Origin: Gluconobacter thailandicus F149-1 = NBRC 100600
GTDB lineage: Bacteria > Pseudomonadota > Alphaproteobacteria > Acetobacterales > Acetobacteraceae
Assembly (NCBI RefSeq): GCF_000964465.1
Contig: NZ_BANH01000015.1
Coordinates: 81,994 to 145,993 of the forward strand
Length of the DNA stretch: 64,000 nucleotides
Reading direction: 5' to 3'
The notes beneath the pieces were generated by a model that was not told where the DNA came from, made no database searches, and was given only the letters and a program-made list of their open reading frames with translations. A program made the position numbers and the translations under genes. How positions within the stretch are numbered: the stretch's first letter is position 1; each line of letters starts with the position of its first letter. This document shows positions 45,240-53,455 of this stretch, one piece after another.

Positions 45240-46462
45240 GCCCGATTTACTCCCAGATTGATCCGCCATCCCGCCTGCTGATGGGGGCGGGGCCAGCCAA
45301 TGTTCATCCGCGTATCCTGCGTGCCATGGCGACGGATGTGATCGGGCAGATGGACCCTGAAATGACCGCGTATATGGATGAGACCATGGCGCTGTACCGG
45401 GAAGTCTTCCAGACGAAGAACCATTGGACGCTTCTGGTCAACGGTTCGGCCCGTTCCGCCATTGAGGCGGCTCTGGTGTCGCTGGTTTCGCCGGGCATGA
45501 AAGTTGTGATTCCGCGGATTGGCCGCTTCGGTCTGCTGCTGACGGAGATCGTTCATCGCTGTGGCGGTATTCCCTGCACAATTGATGTCGAATGGGGGCA
45601 GGTTGTCGATCCGGCCGCGGTTGAAGCGGCGATCATTGAACACAAACCTGGTCTGGTGGCCGCCGTTCATGGCGATACATCCACGACAACAGCCCAGCCT
45701 CTGGCCGAAATTGGCGCCATCTGTCGTCGCCATAACGTGCTGTTCTATGTAGATGCGACCGCAACGCTTGGCGGTATGGAATTCAAAACGGATGCCTGGA
45801 ACATCGACGTCGCCACGGCTGGATTGCAGAAATGCCTTGGTGGACCGCCGGGCTCAGCTCCGATCACACTGTCTGATCGTGCCGTGGAAGCCATTCTGCG
45901 TCGGCGTCATGATGAAGCGGGTATCGCTACGGGCCAGCCGCAGGGTGAGGGGCCTGTCATCCAGTCGAACTACTTCGATCTGGCGATGCTGATGAACTAC
46001 TGGTCTCCGGCCCGGATGAACCATCACACTGAAGCCACCTCGATGCTGTACGCTTCGCGCGAGGCGGCCCGGATTGTGGTCGAGGAAGGTGTGGATGCGC
46101 GGGTGGCTCGTCATACGCGAGCGGGACGCGCGATGGTGGCCGGTCTGCGTGCGATGGGGCTGCGCGTTTATGGTGACGATGCAATCCGCATGACAAATGT
46201 CACGGGCGTCTGGGTACCAGAAGGCGTGGACAATGCGCGCGTTCGGGAACTGATGCGCAAGGACTTCGAAGTCGAGATCGTGTCGTCCTTCGGACCTCTG
46301 ACCGGGAAGATCTGGCGGATCGGCGCCATGGGGGTGAATGCGCAGAAGCACAAGGTTCTGCTCACGCTCGCGGCATTCGAAGCCGTTCTTGCCGGCGAGG
46401 GCTTTAACCTGCCTCGTGGAGCAGGCGTTGATGCGGCTCGTGCAGCTTGGGATGCTGCTTGA
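45236..46462 (+). CDS. hpxJ: (S)-ureidoglycine-glyoxylate aminotransferase (PucG/HpxJ-like)
   Basis: PLP enzyme of fold type I, class V, 408 residues. It has GAGPANVHPRIL, the PLP Asp in FYVDATATLGG and Lys199 in ATAGLQKCLGGPPG. The QSNYFDLAMLMNYW segment, instead of the SYYLDL type of serine/alanine-glyoxylate transaminases, fits the ureidoglycine branch as I remember it. It should move the amino group of ureidoglycine to glyoxylate, giving oxalurate and glycine, which feeds HpxXYZ and HpxW. Confidence 0.9.
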   Translation: MSPIYSQIDPPSRLLMGAGPANVHPRILRAMATDVIGQMDPEMTAYMDETMALYREVFQTKNHWTLLVNGSARSAIEAALVSLVSPGMKVVIPRIGRFGLLLTEIVHRCGGIPCTIDVEWGQVVDPAAVEAAIIEHKPGLVAAVHGDTSTTTAQPLAEIGAICRRHNVLFYVDATATLGGMEFKTDAWNIDVATAGLQKCLGGPPGSAPITLSDRAVEAILRRRHDEAGIATGQPQGEGPVIQSNYFDLAMLMNYWSPARMNHHTEATSMLYASREAARIVVEEGVDARVARHTRAGRAMVAGLRAMGLRVYGDDAIRMTNVTGVWVPEGVDNARVRELMRKDFEVEIVSSFGPLTGKIWRIGAMGVNAQKHKVLLTLAAFEAVLAGEGFNLPRGAGVDAARAAWDAA

Positions 46463-46468
46463 AACTCG

Positions 46469-46657
46469 TTATTTTTTAGGGTGGTTCTTTCGGCCTGAAC
46501 CATTTTTCTTCCCGCCACCGCTCTCCTTGTTGACGGTGGCCCAGGCGCGGCGTTCGGCCTCTTTTTCCGAAAGGCCGCGTTCTTCATAGCTCTCTTCGAT
46601 ATGCTGAGCCTGCCGCTTCTGCTTGTCAGTATAGGCCGATTTATCACCGCGTGGCAT
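46469..46657 (-). CDS. Small basic conserved protein, 62 residues
   Basis: A Lys/Arg/Glu-rich protein (MPRGDKSAYTDKQKRQAQHIEESYEERGLSEKEAERRAW...) with a Gly/Lys-rich tail. Short proteins with the DKQKRQAQHIEESY...G.....AERRAWATVNK pattern are widespread in Proteobacteria and are often labelled plasmid-stabilisation-like without experimental support. The helical, highly charged sequence suggests nucleic-acid or stress association, which is a guess. Convergent with hpxJ. Confidence 0.8.
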   Translation of the reverse strand: MPRGDKSAYTDKQKRQAQHIEESYEERGLSEKEAERRAWATVNKESGGGKKNGSGRKNHPKK

Positions 46658-46783
46658 AAAAGTGCCTCCTGAAAGGGCGTTGTTCTCTCAGGTTTACGCA
46701 GGGTGTCGGAACGGGTTCTCCTGATCGTGCTGCATAGCCGCACTGTTTTCGTGGAATGTTGGCAATTTTTCCCTTTTCGGGGC

Positions 46784-46810
46784 TTGCCAAGAAAAAAAAC
46801 GTCCGCTAGA
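46784..46810 (+). promoter_or_regulatory. Putative promoter of tRNA-Thr
   Basis: TTGCCA at 46784-46789 and GCTAGA at 46805-46810, spacer 15 bp and A-rich. The -10 GCTAGA recurs in the candidate atp promoter. Confidence 0.5.
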
Positions 46811-46818
46811 ACGCGCCT

Positions 46819-46915
46819 ACCTCGATGGGTGCGCCGGTGTAGCTCAGCTGGTAGAGCACGTCATTCGTAATGATGGGGTCGGGAGTTCGAATCTCTTCTC
46901 CGGCACCATCGAGGT
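46819..46915. repeat. Inverted repeat bracketing tRNA-Thr
   Basis: ACCTCGATGGGTGC at 46819-46832 and GCACCATCGAGGT at 46903-46915 are complementary except for one extra G. The right arm includes the last acceptor bases and CCA end, so the precursor could form a long stem extending the acceptor helix by about 10 bp. Confidence 0.65.
46833..46908 (+). tRNA. tRNA-Thr (anticodon CGT)
   Basis: A 76-nt cloverleaf: acceptor GCCGGTG with CTCCGGC (one U-U mismatch), D arm GCTCAGCTGGTAGAGC, anticodon loop TTCGTAA giving CGU, T arm with TTCGAAT, discriminator A and encoded CCA. The CGU anticodon reads ACG (Thr). Confidence 0.93.
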
Positions 46916-46922
46916 ATTTTCC

Positions 46923-47018
46923 CAAAACTCAGTTTTGAAGTAACAGCCTTAAAAAGGCTGTAGTGGCTGAATTTTGCCATATTTTCTCAAAAAAAAGCCT
47001 TTGGCTTCGTGCAAAATT
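46923..47018. repeat. Cluster of dyad symmetries downstream of tRNA-Thr
   Basis: In about 100 AT-rich bases there are CAAAACT/AGTTTTG (46923-46937), ACAGCCTT/AAGGCTGT (46943-46961), AATTTTGC/GCAAAATT (46970-46977, 47011-47018) and, nested in the last, AAGCC/GGCTT (46995-47007). It may be a terminator series, a small RNA or decayed mobile DNA; no gene is visible. Confidence 0.5.
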
Positions 47019-47120
47019 GCCAAAACGGGCCTAGCTTGATCTTCGCACCCTGGTGCTTAAGCCACGATGTTGCGCGCTGCACTGTCCTATGATGGCTCCA
47101 TGCGCTAGGTTAGGAGCGTC

Positions 47121-48599
47121 ATGACTGACCGTTTTCATAAACGCCTCTGGCAGAATGCCGTCAATCTCTCCCGAACGTCCCAGCGGCCTCACGACTCCCT
47201 TCATGTTGTGGAGGGGCTGCATGAGTGTTCGGTCTGTGGTCTGTTTCAGCGTGTTCCGGAACTGAAGCCGGGTTTTCTGGCGGAGTGCCAGCGTTGTGGC
47301 GCGCAGATTACCCGGCGGCGGAAAACATCCGTCATTGGCGCACCTGCGGCATTCTGTCTGGCGTCTGCAGCACTGTACATTGCTCTGCTGATCAGCCCGC
47401 TCATGACGCTGAACGTCTATGGGCGTGAGAATACGGTTGCCCTGATGTCAGGCCCGATAGAGTTGAGCTATCAGGGTTACAACAGCATGTGTCTTCTTGT
47501 GGGGCTCACGACACTGGCCATGCCCGGTATCGTTATCGCCTTGATGGCGGCTGTTCTCTACGGCGCTTCGCGACCTCATATGCCGGATTGGACCCCCCGA
47601 CTTCTGACCTGGTACGACCGCCTGAGGGGCTGGTCGATGGTGGAAGTCTACGTTCTGGGTGTTCTCGTCGCTTACACCAAGCTGGTTGACCTTGCTCTCG
47701 TGGATCTTCAGCCTGGCGTTTACCTTCTCGGTGGCCTGATGCTCACCATGGCGGCGATGGATTCCACTTTTGATGATGACCTGATCTGGAACAATCGCGA
47801 TTTGCGCAAGAGAGTGGATGGACATCGCGGCAAGGTGCTGAATGTCGCCCATCTGGATGCACATCACGACCCTCTGCCTCCTGTCGAGCACATGCTGTCC
47901 TGTCATGCCTGCGGGTTGGTCGTAGCGTTTGACCATGCAGTTCCTCAGGAAGCTGATATGGGGGACTGCCCTCGATGTGACCAGATTTTACGCCGACGCA
48001 AGCGTCAGAATCTTGCATCCGCAAGCTGTTTTCTGGTTGCGGGAATCATCTTCTATATTCCTGCAAACATGCTTCCTGTCATGACCTATACAAAAGTGGG
48101 ACATGGCGCGCCGAGCACTATCATCAGCGGTGTGATCGAACTCTGGCAGGCGGGAATGATTCCGCTTTCCTTACTTGTTCTGTTCGCCAGTATCACGGTG
48201 CCGGTCCTGAAAATTCTGGCGCTGAGTTTCATGATTATCAGCACGAAACTCAGGTCCCGCTGGCAGCTTCCCCTTCTCGGGAAGCTTTATCGTCTGGTGG
48301 ATATCATCGGCCGATGGTCGATGATTGACGTGTTCATGATCTCCATTCTCTGCGCGGTGGTGCACTTCGCCTTTCTGGCCAACGTGACGGCCGATCCTGG
48401 CATGATCTGTTTTGCGCTCGTGGTGATCCTGACTATTTTTGCGGTCGAACTATTTGACCCGCGGAGCATGTGGGATGCAGCTGGACTGAACCAGTCTGCT
48501 CCGGACAGTGCCGCTGGACAGTTTCGCCCGGCGACCCCGTTTCCGGATGGGCCTGCTCCATCTTCCGATACCCTTCCTATGGAGTCTGAACGCGCGTGA
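47121..48599 (+). CDS. pqiA: Intermembrane transport protein PqiA
   Basis: Inner-membrane protein of the Pqi lipid-transport system. The 492-residue protein contains two PqiA units, each with a zinc-ribbon-like cysteine set (CSVCG...CQRCG near residue 37 and CHACG...CPRCD near 262) followed by about four membrane helices. The end overlaps pqiB by four bases. Pqi proteins move phospholipids between membranes and protect against paraquat and organic stress. Confidence 0.93.
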   Translation: MTDRFHKRLWQNAVNLSRTSQRPHDSLHVVEGLHECSVCGLFQRVPELKPGFLAECQRCGAQITRRRKTSVIGAPAAFCLASAALYIALLISPLMTLNVYGRENTVALMSGPIELSYQGYNSMCLLVGLTTLAMPGIVIALMAAVLYGASRPHMPDWTPRLLTWYDRLRGWSMVEVYVLGVLVAYTKLVDLALVDLQPGVYLLGGLMLTMAAMDSTFDDDLIWNNRDLRKRVDGHRGKVLNVAHLDAHHDPLPPVEHMLSCHACGLVVAFDHAVPQEADMGDCPRCDQILRRRKRQNLASASCFLVAGIIFYIPANMLPVMTYTKVGHGAPSTIISGVIELWQAGMIPLSLLVLFASITVPVLKILALSFMIISTKLRSRWQLPLLGKLYRLVDIIGRWSMIDVFMISILCAVVHFAFLANVTADPGMICFALVVILTIFAVELFDPRSMWDAAGLNQSAPDSAAGQFRPATPFPDGPAPSSDTLPMESERA

Positions 48600-50266
48600 G
48601 CGATTCCCGAAATGATCGCGGGCAGCAGCCGGCATTGCCGGAGGAAGCTCCGGTGCGTCGTACCCGCTTTTCCCTGATCCTGCTGATCCCTGTGCTGGCG
48701 ATTCTCATCTCCGGATGGCTCGCCTGGAAGCATTTTGCCACGCGTGGTCCAGAAATCACGATTACCTTCGACACCGCGGACGGGCTGACACCTGGGCAAA
48801 CGCAGGTGAAGAACAAGGCCGTGACGCTTGGAACGGTTCAGGACATTACCCTGAGCAAGGACATGCGCCATGTGAACGTCAAGATTCAGATGAACGCCAA
48901 CAGCGCTCATATCCTGACAGACAACACACGGTTCTGGGTCGTCCGCCCCCGTATCAACGGGGCAAGCATCACCGGTCTGGATACCCTCATTTCCGGTGCC
49001 TACATTGCCATCGACCCTGGTGCACCGAGTGATCATTATCAAACGGAATTCCGCGGCCTTGAGGCTGTTCCCGGCGTGCGTTCCGATCAGCCGGGAACGA
49101 CGTTCTGGCTGGTTTCGCCCGCTCTGGGCTCACTGGGGCAGGGGGCGCCGGTCTTTTTCCGCGATGTCCCTGTAGGTGAAGTTCTGGGGTACACGATGCC
49201 ACCCGGTGGGGAAGGCCCCATCGTAATACAGGTTTTCGTCAAGGCGCCTTATGATCATTACCTGCGCACGGACAGTCGGTTCTGGAATGTTTCCGGTATT
49301 CAGGTTGGTCTCGGAGCCGGTGGCCTGAAGGTACAGATGCAGTCTATCCAGGCTCTGTTCTCAGGTGGCGTGGCGTTTGGTCTGCCGGATCGCCGTCGAG
49401 ACCTTGAGGCGCCTGTTGCACCCGCCAACTCCGTTTTCAAGCTTTATAGCAGCCCAGCAGATGCGGACAGTGCGCGTTATCATCAGCGCCTGCGTGTCGC
49501 CACATATATCGATACGTCTGTCAAAGGTCTGGCGGCTGGCAGTCAGGTCAGCATGTTTGGTTTGCAGGTGGGATCAGTTACTGCCGTCAAACTTCAGATT
49601 TCGTCGCCGCAGGACAAGCCCCGGGTTCGTGTGGAAATGCAGATCGAGCCCGAGCGCATGATGCCGGAGTGGAGAGAAAGTCAACTCGCGCAGACCAAGG
49701 AATATCTGGCCGCCTTTGTCGCCAATGGCATGCGGGCGTCTGTACAGAGTGCCAGTTTCCTGACGGGTGAATCCATGATCGGGCTTCAGTTCGTCAAGAA
49801 TGCGCCTCCTTTGGCTCTGACCTATGAAGGTGATGTCGCGATCATGCCGAGCCAGCCTGGCGGGATGGATGGCATCATGGAGTCCGTCTCCACCATCACG
49901 GACAAGATTGCTGCCATGCCGCTCACCCAGATTGGCGAGCACGTCAACGATCTGATCGCGCATGCTGATGGGCGCCTGAACAGCCGTGAAGTGACGCAGT
50001 CTCTCGTGGCGCTCCGCAATTCGCTCCAGCATCTGGATACCCTGACCAAGAATGCTAACCAGCATCTGCCGGAACTTCTGGCATCTCTTCAGGGAACGAT
50101 GAACAACGCCCAGTCCCTTCTCGGGGCATATGGAGGCGATACAGACTTTCATCGCAGTCTTCAGGGCATGATCACCCAGATGACCCAGATGGCCCGGTCC
50201 CTGCGTCTTCTAACGGATTATCTGGACCACCATCCTTCCGCACTTATTACCGGCCGCAGGAACTGA
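48596..50266 (+). CDS. pqiB: MCE-domain protein PqiB
   Basis: Periplasmic lipid conduit with one N-terminal membrane helix (about 24-45) and three MCE/MlaD repeats, each starting with a DTADGLTPGQTQVKNKAVTLG-like or GLAAGSQVSMFGLQVGSV-like strand pair. About 100 residues of helix at the C-terminus (from about residue 430) would form the alpha-helical needle. 556 residues is normal for PqiB. Confidence 0.92.
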   Translation: MSDSRNDRGQQPALPEEAPVRRTRFSLILLIPVLAILISGWLAWKHFATRGPEITITFDTADGLTPGQTQVKNKAVTLGTVQDITLSKDMRHVNVKIQMNANSAHILTDNTRFWVVRPRINGASITGLDTLISGAYIAIDPGAPSDHYQTEFRGLEAVPGVRSDQPGTTFWLVSPALGSLGQGAPVFFRDVPVGEVLGYTMPPGGEGPIVIQVFVKAPYDHYLRTDSRFWNVSGIQVGLGAGGLKVQMQSIQALFSGGVAFGLPDRRRDLEAPVAPANSVFKLYSSPADADSARYHQRLRVATYIDTSVKGLAAGSQVSMFGLQVGSVTAVKLQISSPQDKPRVRVEMQIEPERMMPEWRESQLAQTKEYLAAFVANGMRASVQSASFLTGESMIGLQFVKNAPPLALTYEGDVAIMPSQPGGMDGIMESVSTITDKIAAMPLTQIGEHVNDLIAHADGRLNSREVTQSLVALRNSLQHLDTLTKNANQHLPELLASLQGTMNNAQSLLGAYGGDTDFHRSLQGMITQMTQMARSLRLLTDYLDHHPSALITGRRN

Positions 50267-50269
50267 CCC

Positions 50270-50884
50270 ATGGCACAGTTTTCGTCTTCTACTACTCGTT
50301 TGCTGCTTGCAGGGTGCATGCTGGGTCTGATGGGTGGCTTGTCTGGCTGTAGCAGTGATCCAAAGCTCTATACGCTGGCCCCGCTGCCGGGAGCTTCCCA
50401 AATGGGAGGTCCGACTGTTGTGGAGGTCCGGACGCCGGTTGTTGCGATGCGTCTGGATCGCGATACGATTGTTCGGGCAAATCAGGAGTATCAGACAAAG
50501 CTGGCGTCCGGGGATAGCTGGAGCGAGGCGCTCCCTAATATGATCGCCCACACCCTGACGACCGATCTGGCCCAGCGCCTCCCAGGCACTACGGTGTTCG
50601 CCCAGGATGATGCCGTGACAACAACGCCATCAGCTTATGTCGAGGTGACGATCCGGAATTTTGAAGCTGATGCGGCAGGCCATGCCCTGATCATGGGCAT
50701 GCTGTCAGTGCATCCAGCGGGAAAGATGATTGGCCCGGTGCTCACGCAGCCGTTCGTCTGGAAGTCTGCCGAGACGGTGGACAAAGACACGGTGAAGCTG
50801 ACTGCGGCCCTGAGTCAGGGACTGTCCGTGCTGGCGGATCAGGTCGCAACGCAAGTGCGCGTGCTTCCCACTCCAGTGAGATAA
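50270..50884 (+). CDS. pqiC: Lipoprotein PqiC
   Basis: Outer-membrane lipoprotein of the Pqi complex (DUF330/ABC-type transport auxiliary family). The 204-residue protein has a signal peptide with lipobox LSGC, then LYTLAPLPG and the VEVRTPVVAMRLDRDTIVRAN region expected of the family. It starts three bases after pqiB and is followed by a strong terminator, closing the pqiABC operon. Confidence 0.9.
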   Translation: MAQFSSSTTRLLLAGCMLGLMGGLSGCSSDPKLYTLAPLPGASQMGGPTVVEVRTPVVAMRLDRDTIVRANQEYQTKLASGDSWSEALPNMIAHTLTTDLAQRLPGTTVFAQDDAVTTTPSAYVEVTIRNFEADAAGHALIMGMLSVHPAGKMIGPVLTQPFVWKSAETVDKDTVKLTAALSQGLSVLADQVATQVRVLPTPVR

Positions 50885-50904
50885 GATCTTCGCGGATCAG
50901 CAAA

Positions 50905-50936
50905 TAAAAAAGGCTCCCGAAAGGGAGCCTTTTTTA
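50905..50936. terminator. Bidirectional terminator between pqiC and nusG
   Basis: An AAAAAAGGCTCCC/GGGAGCCTTTTTT stem-loop with A and T runs on both sides serves the convergent pqiC and nusG. Confidence 0.93.
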
Positions 50937-50965
50937 TGCGATAGCAGAACTGCAACCAGAGAGAC

Positions 50966-51496
50966 TTAGAGCTTCTCGACCTGATTGAAGTCCAGATCCA
51001 CCGGGGTCGAACGACCAAAGATGGAAACGCTGACCTTGAGACGCTGGCGCTCTTCGTCGACTTCCTCGATCATGCCGGTAAAGGACGTGAACGGGCCGTC
51101 TGCAACGCGAATCTGTTCACCGATCTCGAAGGTCAGAGCAGAACGCGGACGCTCCACACCTTCCTGAGCCTGCTTCATGATCCGCTCTGCTTCCGCAGAG
51201 GTGATGGGCGTCGGACGGTTACGGGTTCCAAGGAAGCCTGTGACCTTTGGGGTGTCCTTGACGAGATGCCAGGCATCGTCCGTCAGTTCCATCTTCACGA
51301 GGACGTAGCCCGGAAAGAATTTGCGCTCGGCATTGACCTTACGGCCACGGCGCATTTCGGTCACATCTTCAGATGGAACAAGAATTTGTTCGAAATGGTC
51401 GGACAGGCCTTTTTGTGCTGCCTGTTCCTGAATGTGGCTCGCGATCTTCTTCTCGAAGCCAGAATAGACATGCACAACGTACCAACGTTTTGCCAT
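50966..51496 (-). CDS. nusG: Transcription termination/antitermination factor NusG
   Basis: Binds RNA polymerase and couples it to Rho or the ribosome. The 176-residue protein begins AKRWYVVHVYSGFEKKI, has FFPGYVLVKMELTDDAWHLVKDTPKVTGFLG in the NGN domain and GEQIRVADGPFTSFTGMIEEVD in the KOW domain. It follows secE as usual, but instead of rplK a terminator and the convergent pqi operon come next. Confidence 0.96.
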   Translation of the reverse strand: MAKRWYVVHVYSGFEKKIASHIQEQAAQKGLSDHFEQILVPSEDVTEMRRGRKVNAERKFFPGYVLVKMELTDDAWHLVKDTPKVTGFLGTRNRPTPITSAEAERIMKQAQEGVERPRSALTFEIGEQIRVADGPFTSFTGMIEEVDEERQRLKVSVSIFGRSTPVDLDFNQVEKL

Positions 51497-51505
51497 GGTG
51501 CGGAC

Positions 51506-51760
51506 CTAGCCTCCAACGCCAAAAAGTTCGCGGACGCCCAGGCCAATAACCTGATCCACGATGAAGAAGAAGATGCAGGTCACAGTAACCATGGCCAGCA
51601 CTGCACCCGTCGTGATGAGGGTGTTGCGACGGGTAGGCCACGTAACCCGCTTTGCTTCATTGCGCACGTCCTTGAGGTACGTGCCCAAGTTGAAGCCGGA
51701 TCCGTTTTTGTGAGGCGCCGTCTTCCGCGACTCGTCTTTCGGGGTAGTGACCGACACCAT
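51506..51760 (-). CDS. secE: Protein translocase subunit SecE
   Basis: Small subunit of the SecYEG channel, 84 residues starting at ATG 51760 (MVSVTTPKDES); upstream in-frame sequence overlaps tRNA-Trp and is not real. A basic amphipathic part DVRNEAKRVTWPTRRNT precedes the single membrane helix, the conserved SecE pattern. Nine bases separate it from nusG. Confidence 0.94.
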   Translation of the reverse strand: MVSVTTPKDESRKTAPHKNGSGFNLGTYLKDVRNEAKRVTWPTRRNTLITTGAVLAMVTVTCIFFFIVDQVIGLGVRELFGVGG

Positions 51761-51822
51761 CGTCCTCGAATCAAATGAAAATCCGCGTCCCGGTGCCGGA
51801 AAAGCCATCCGGAAAAGCGGGG

Positions 51823-51899
51823 TGGCAGGGGCGGAGGGTCTCGAACCCACAACCTTCGGTTTTGGAGACCGACGCTCTAGCCAATTGAGCTACGCCCCT
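51823..51899 (-). tRNA. tRNA-Trp (anticodon CCA)
   Basis: A 77-nt cloverleaf on the minus strand: acceptor AGGGGCG/CGCCCCT, anticodon loop CTCCAAA giving CCA, T loop GTTCGAG, discriminator G and encoded CCA. It lies 62 bp before secE, the order found in many bacteria. Confidence 0.95.
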
Positions 51900-51949
51900 A
51901 TCATCGGGCGTTACCATTTGCATGATACGCCAACGACAGTGGGGCGGAA

Positions 51950-51976
51950 AAGATAATGTTCGGAGATGAAAGTCAA
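51950..51976 (-). promoter_or_regulatory. Putative promoter of tRNA-Trp-secE-nusG
   Basis: On the minus strand TTGACT (51976-51971) and TATCTT (51955-51950), spacer 15 bp, located about 50 bp before tRNA-Trp. Confidence 0.4.
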
Positions 51977-52025
51977 GTGCCTGGAATGAAAATGGCATCA
52001 TATTTTCATTTCTGACATTCCCCTC

Positions 52026-52055
52026 TTGCGGTTGCCCGGAAAACTGGAGTATGAC
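52026..52055 (+). promoter_or_regulatory. Putative promoter of tRNA-Gly
   Basis: TTGCGG (52026-52031) and TATGAC (52050-52055) with an 18-bp spacer, ending 15 bp before the tRNA. Confidence 0.4.
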
Positions 52056-52070
52056 ACCGGCGACCTAAGG

Positions 52071-52144
52071 GCGGGCGTAGCATAGTGGTAATGCAGTAGC
52101 CTTCCAAGCTTCTGAGGAGGGTTCGATTCCCTTCGCCCGCTCCA
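52071..52144 (+). tRNA. tRNA-Gly (anticodon TCC)
   Basis: A 74-nt cloverleaf: acceptor GCGGGCG/CGCCCGC, anticodon loop CTTCCAA giving TCC, T arm GGGTTCGATTCCC, discriminator T and encoded CCA. It is divergent from tRNA-Trp. Confidence 0.95.
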
Positions 52145-52864
52145 GTAAGGTCCTTCCCCTGAAAATTTGATTTATGCCCGGCAGTATAGCTGATGCAGTG
52201 GCGTTGCCTGTGTAAACTGCGTGACAAGCACAGCTGCACTGTCATTTCCGGTATGTCCGGAAAGAGGCCCACGATGTCCTGAGTGGTTATCAGTTGCGCC
52301 TAAATCTGTGCTGAGCAGGATGTCGCCCGGATTGCATCCCCCGCGCTATCGTCCATCGCATGGCGACGTAAATTCCAGGCAGCGGCACAACCCCTTGAAC
52401 CTGATGGCTTTCATCCCATCCACCCTTCTAATTGGGAGCGGTATCCGCATCGTCACGCTTGCGAAGCCGGGGTGTGCACGTTTTGGCATTAGCCTGTTCT
52501 CGACGGCGGCTGTGTTTGCGGCAAAGGGAAGTGCGTCAGGTGACAGAGTGCCTGGAAGGGAATGCAGGCGCTTTTGAAAAGCCATTCATATCTCTGGGTC
52601 GTATGAAAATTGATGCCACTGGGCGTGCGTGCATGATCTAAAATGCCCGCGGGAAACCAAAAAATGCGAACAAGTATGGTTCAGGCAACTGTTTGCAGGC
52701 TCCCGTCGGTTGCGCTTGATCGTGATCGCGTGCTAGAGGCGGCGCCAAGTGGAGGACCGGGTTTCAGACGAATCCTGTGCAGGGTCGTGTGTGCCTGATC
52801 CTATTACGGATTTGGAAGCAAGGGACCGGATAAGCCGGTTCCGGCCGCATCCTGCGGCGGAAAA
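52145..52864. other. Long intergenic region upstream of the atp operon
   Basis: About 720 bp with open frames on both strands (for example 52221-52577 plus, 52346-52585 minus) that have no ribosome site, no family resemblance and atypical composition, so I do not call genes. A short hairpin TTTCCGG/CCGGAAA lies at 52245-52263. The right end holds the putative atp promoter. The region may be decayed coding sequence. Confidence 0.5.
52710..52737 (+). promoter_or_regulatory. Putative promoter of atpHAGDC
   Basis: TTGCGC (52710-52715) and GCTAGA (52732-52737), spacer 16 bp, about 130 bp before atpH. The TGCTAGAGG context resembles strong alphaproteobacterial housekeeping promoters. Confidence 0.5.
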
Positions 52865-53455
52865 GTGAGACGGAACACGCGTGTGACGGTGACACAGGTG
52901 CCGCAGATGGGACCCACAGGAGGCGTAGCGCAACGCTATGCCCGGGCGCTTTATGACTATGCCTCGGAGCAGGGAACACTCTCTGACGTCCTGGCTCAGG
53001 TTCGGGGGCTTCGCGATGCGATTTCCCAGAGCGCTGATCTGCGGACATTCCTTGCAGATTCACGCCTTGATGCGCACCGCTCCAGCGAAGTTGCTAGCGC
53101 TCTGACCGAAAAGCTCGGCTTCGGGGATGCTGTCCGTCGTTTTGTTGGCGTCATTGCTGCAAACCGTCGCCTTGCTGATCTCGCTGCCATCCTGGATGGC
53201 GTGCTGGCTCTTGATGCCAGCCTGCGTGGCGAGACCGTTGCAGAAATCCGTTCCGCACAGCCTCTTACAGACATGCAGCGCAGTCAGCTTCAGGCCCGTC
53301 TGGCCGAAGCCGGCTACAGCCGCGTGTCCATGATCGAGCGTACAGATGCTTCCCTGATTGGTGGCATGACGGTACGTGTCGGTTCTACACTGTTTGATAC
53401 TTCGATCGCCGGGCGCCTGACCCGCCTGCAGAACGCCATGAAGGGAGCCGCGTGA
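52865..53455 (+). CDS. atpH: ATP synthase F1 delta subunit
   Basis: Peripheral stalk subunit linking F1 to F0. The 196-residue protein starts at GTG 52865 and shows [15 protein letters not shown] near the N-terminus and the C-terminal [20 protein letters not shown] signature. A few residues before GGVAQRY may not be translated if GTG 52883 is used. First gene of an F1-only operon, the alphaproteobacterial arrangement with F0 genes elsewhere. Confidence 0.94.
   Translation: MRRNTRVTVTQVPQMGPTGGVAQRYARALYDYASEQGTLSDVLAQVRGLRDAISQSADLRTFLADSRLDAHRSSEVASALTEKLGFGDAVRRFVGVIAANRRLADLAAILDGVLALDASLRGETVAEIRSAQPLTDMQRSQLQARLAEAGYSRVSMIERTDASLIGGMTVRVGSTLFDTSIAGRLTRLQNAMKGAA

Noticed and set aside
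46809..47020. Integrative-element attachment site at tRNA-Thr
   Set aside because: The flanking repeat is inverted rather than direct, no partial tRNA copy is seen and no integrase gene is in the window.
52221..52585. Overlapping open frames on both strands upstream of the atp operon
   Set aside because: No ribosome site, mixed composition and no recognisable protein features on either strand.
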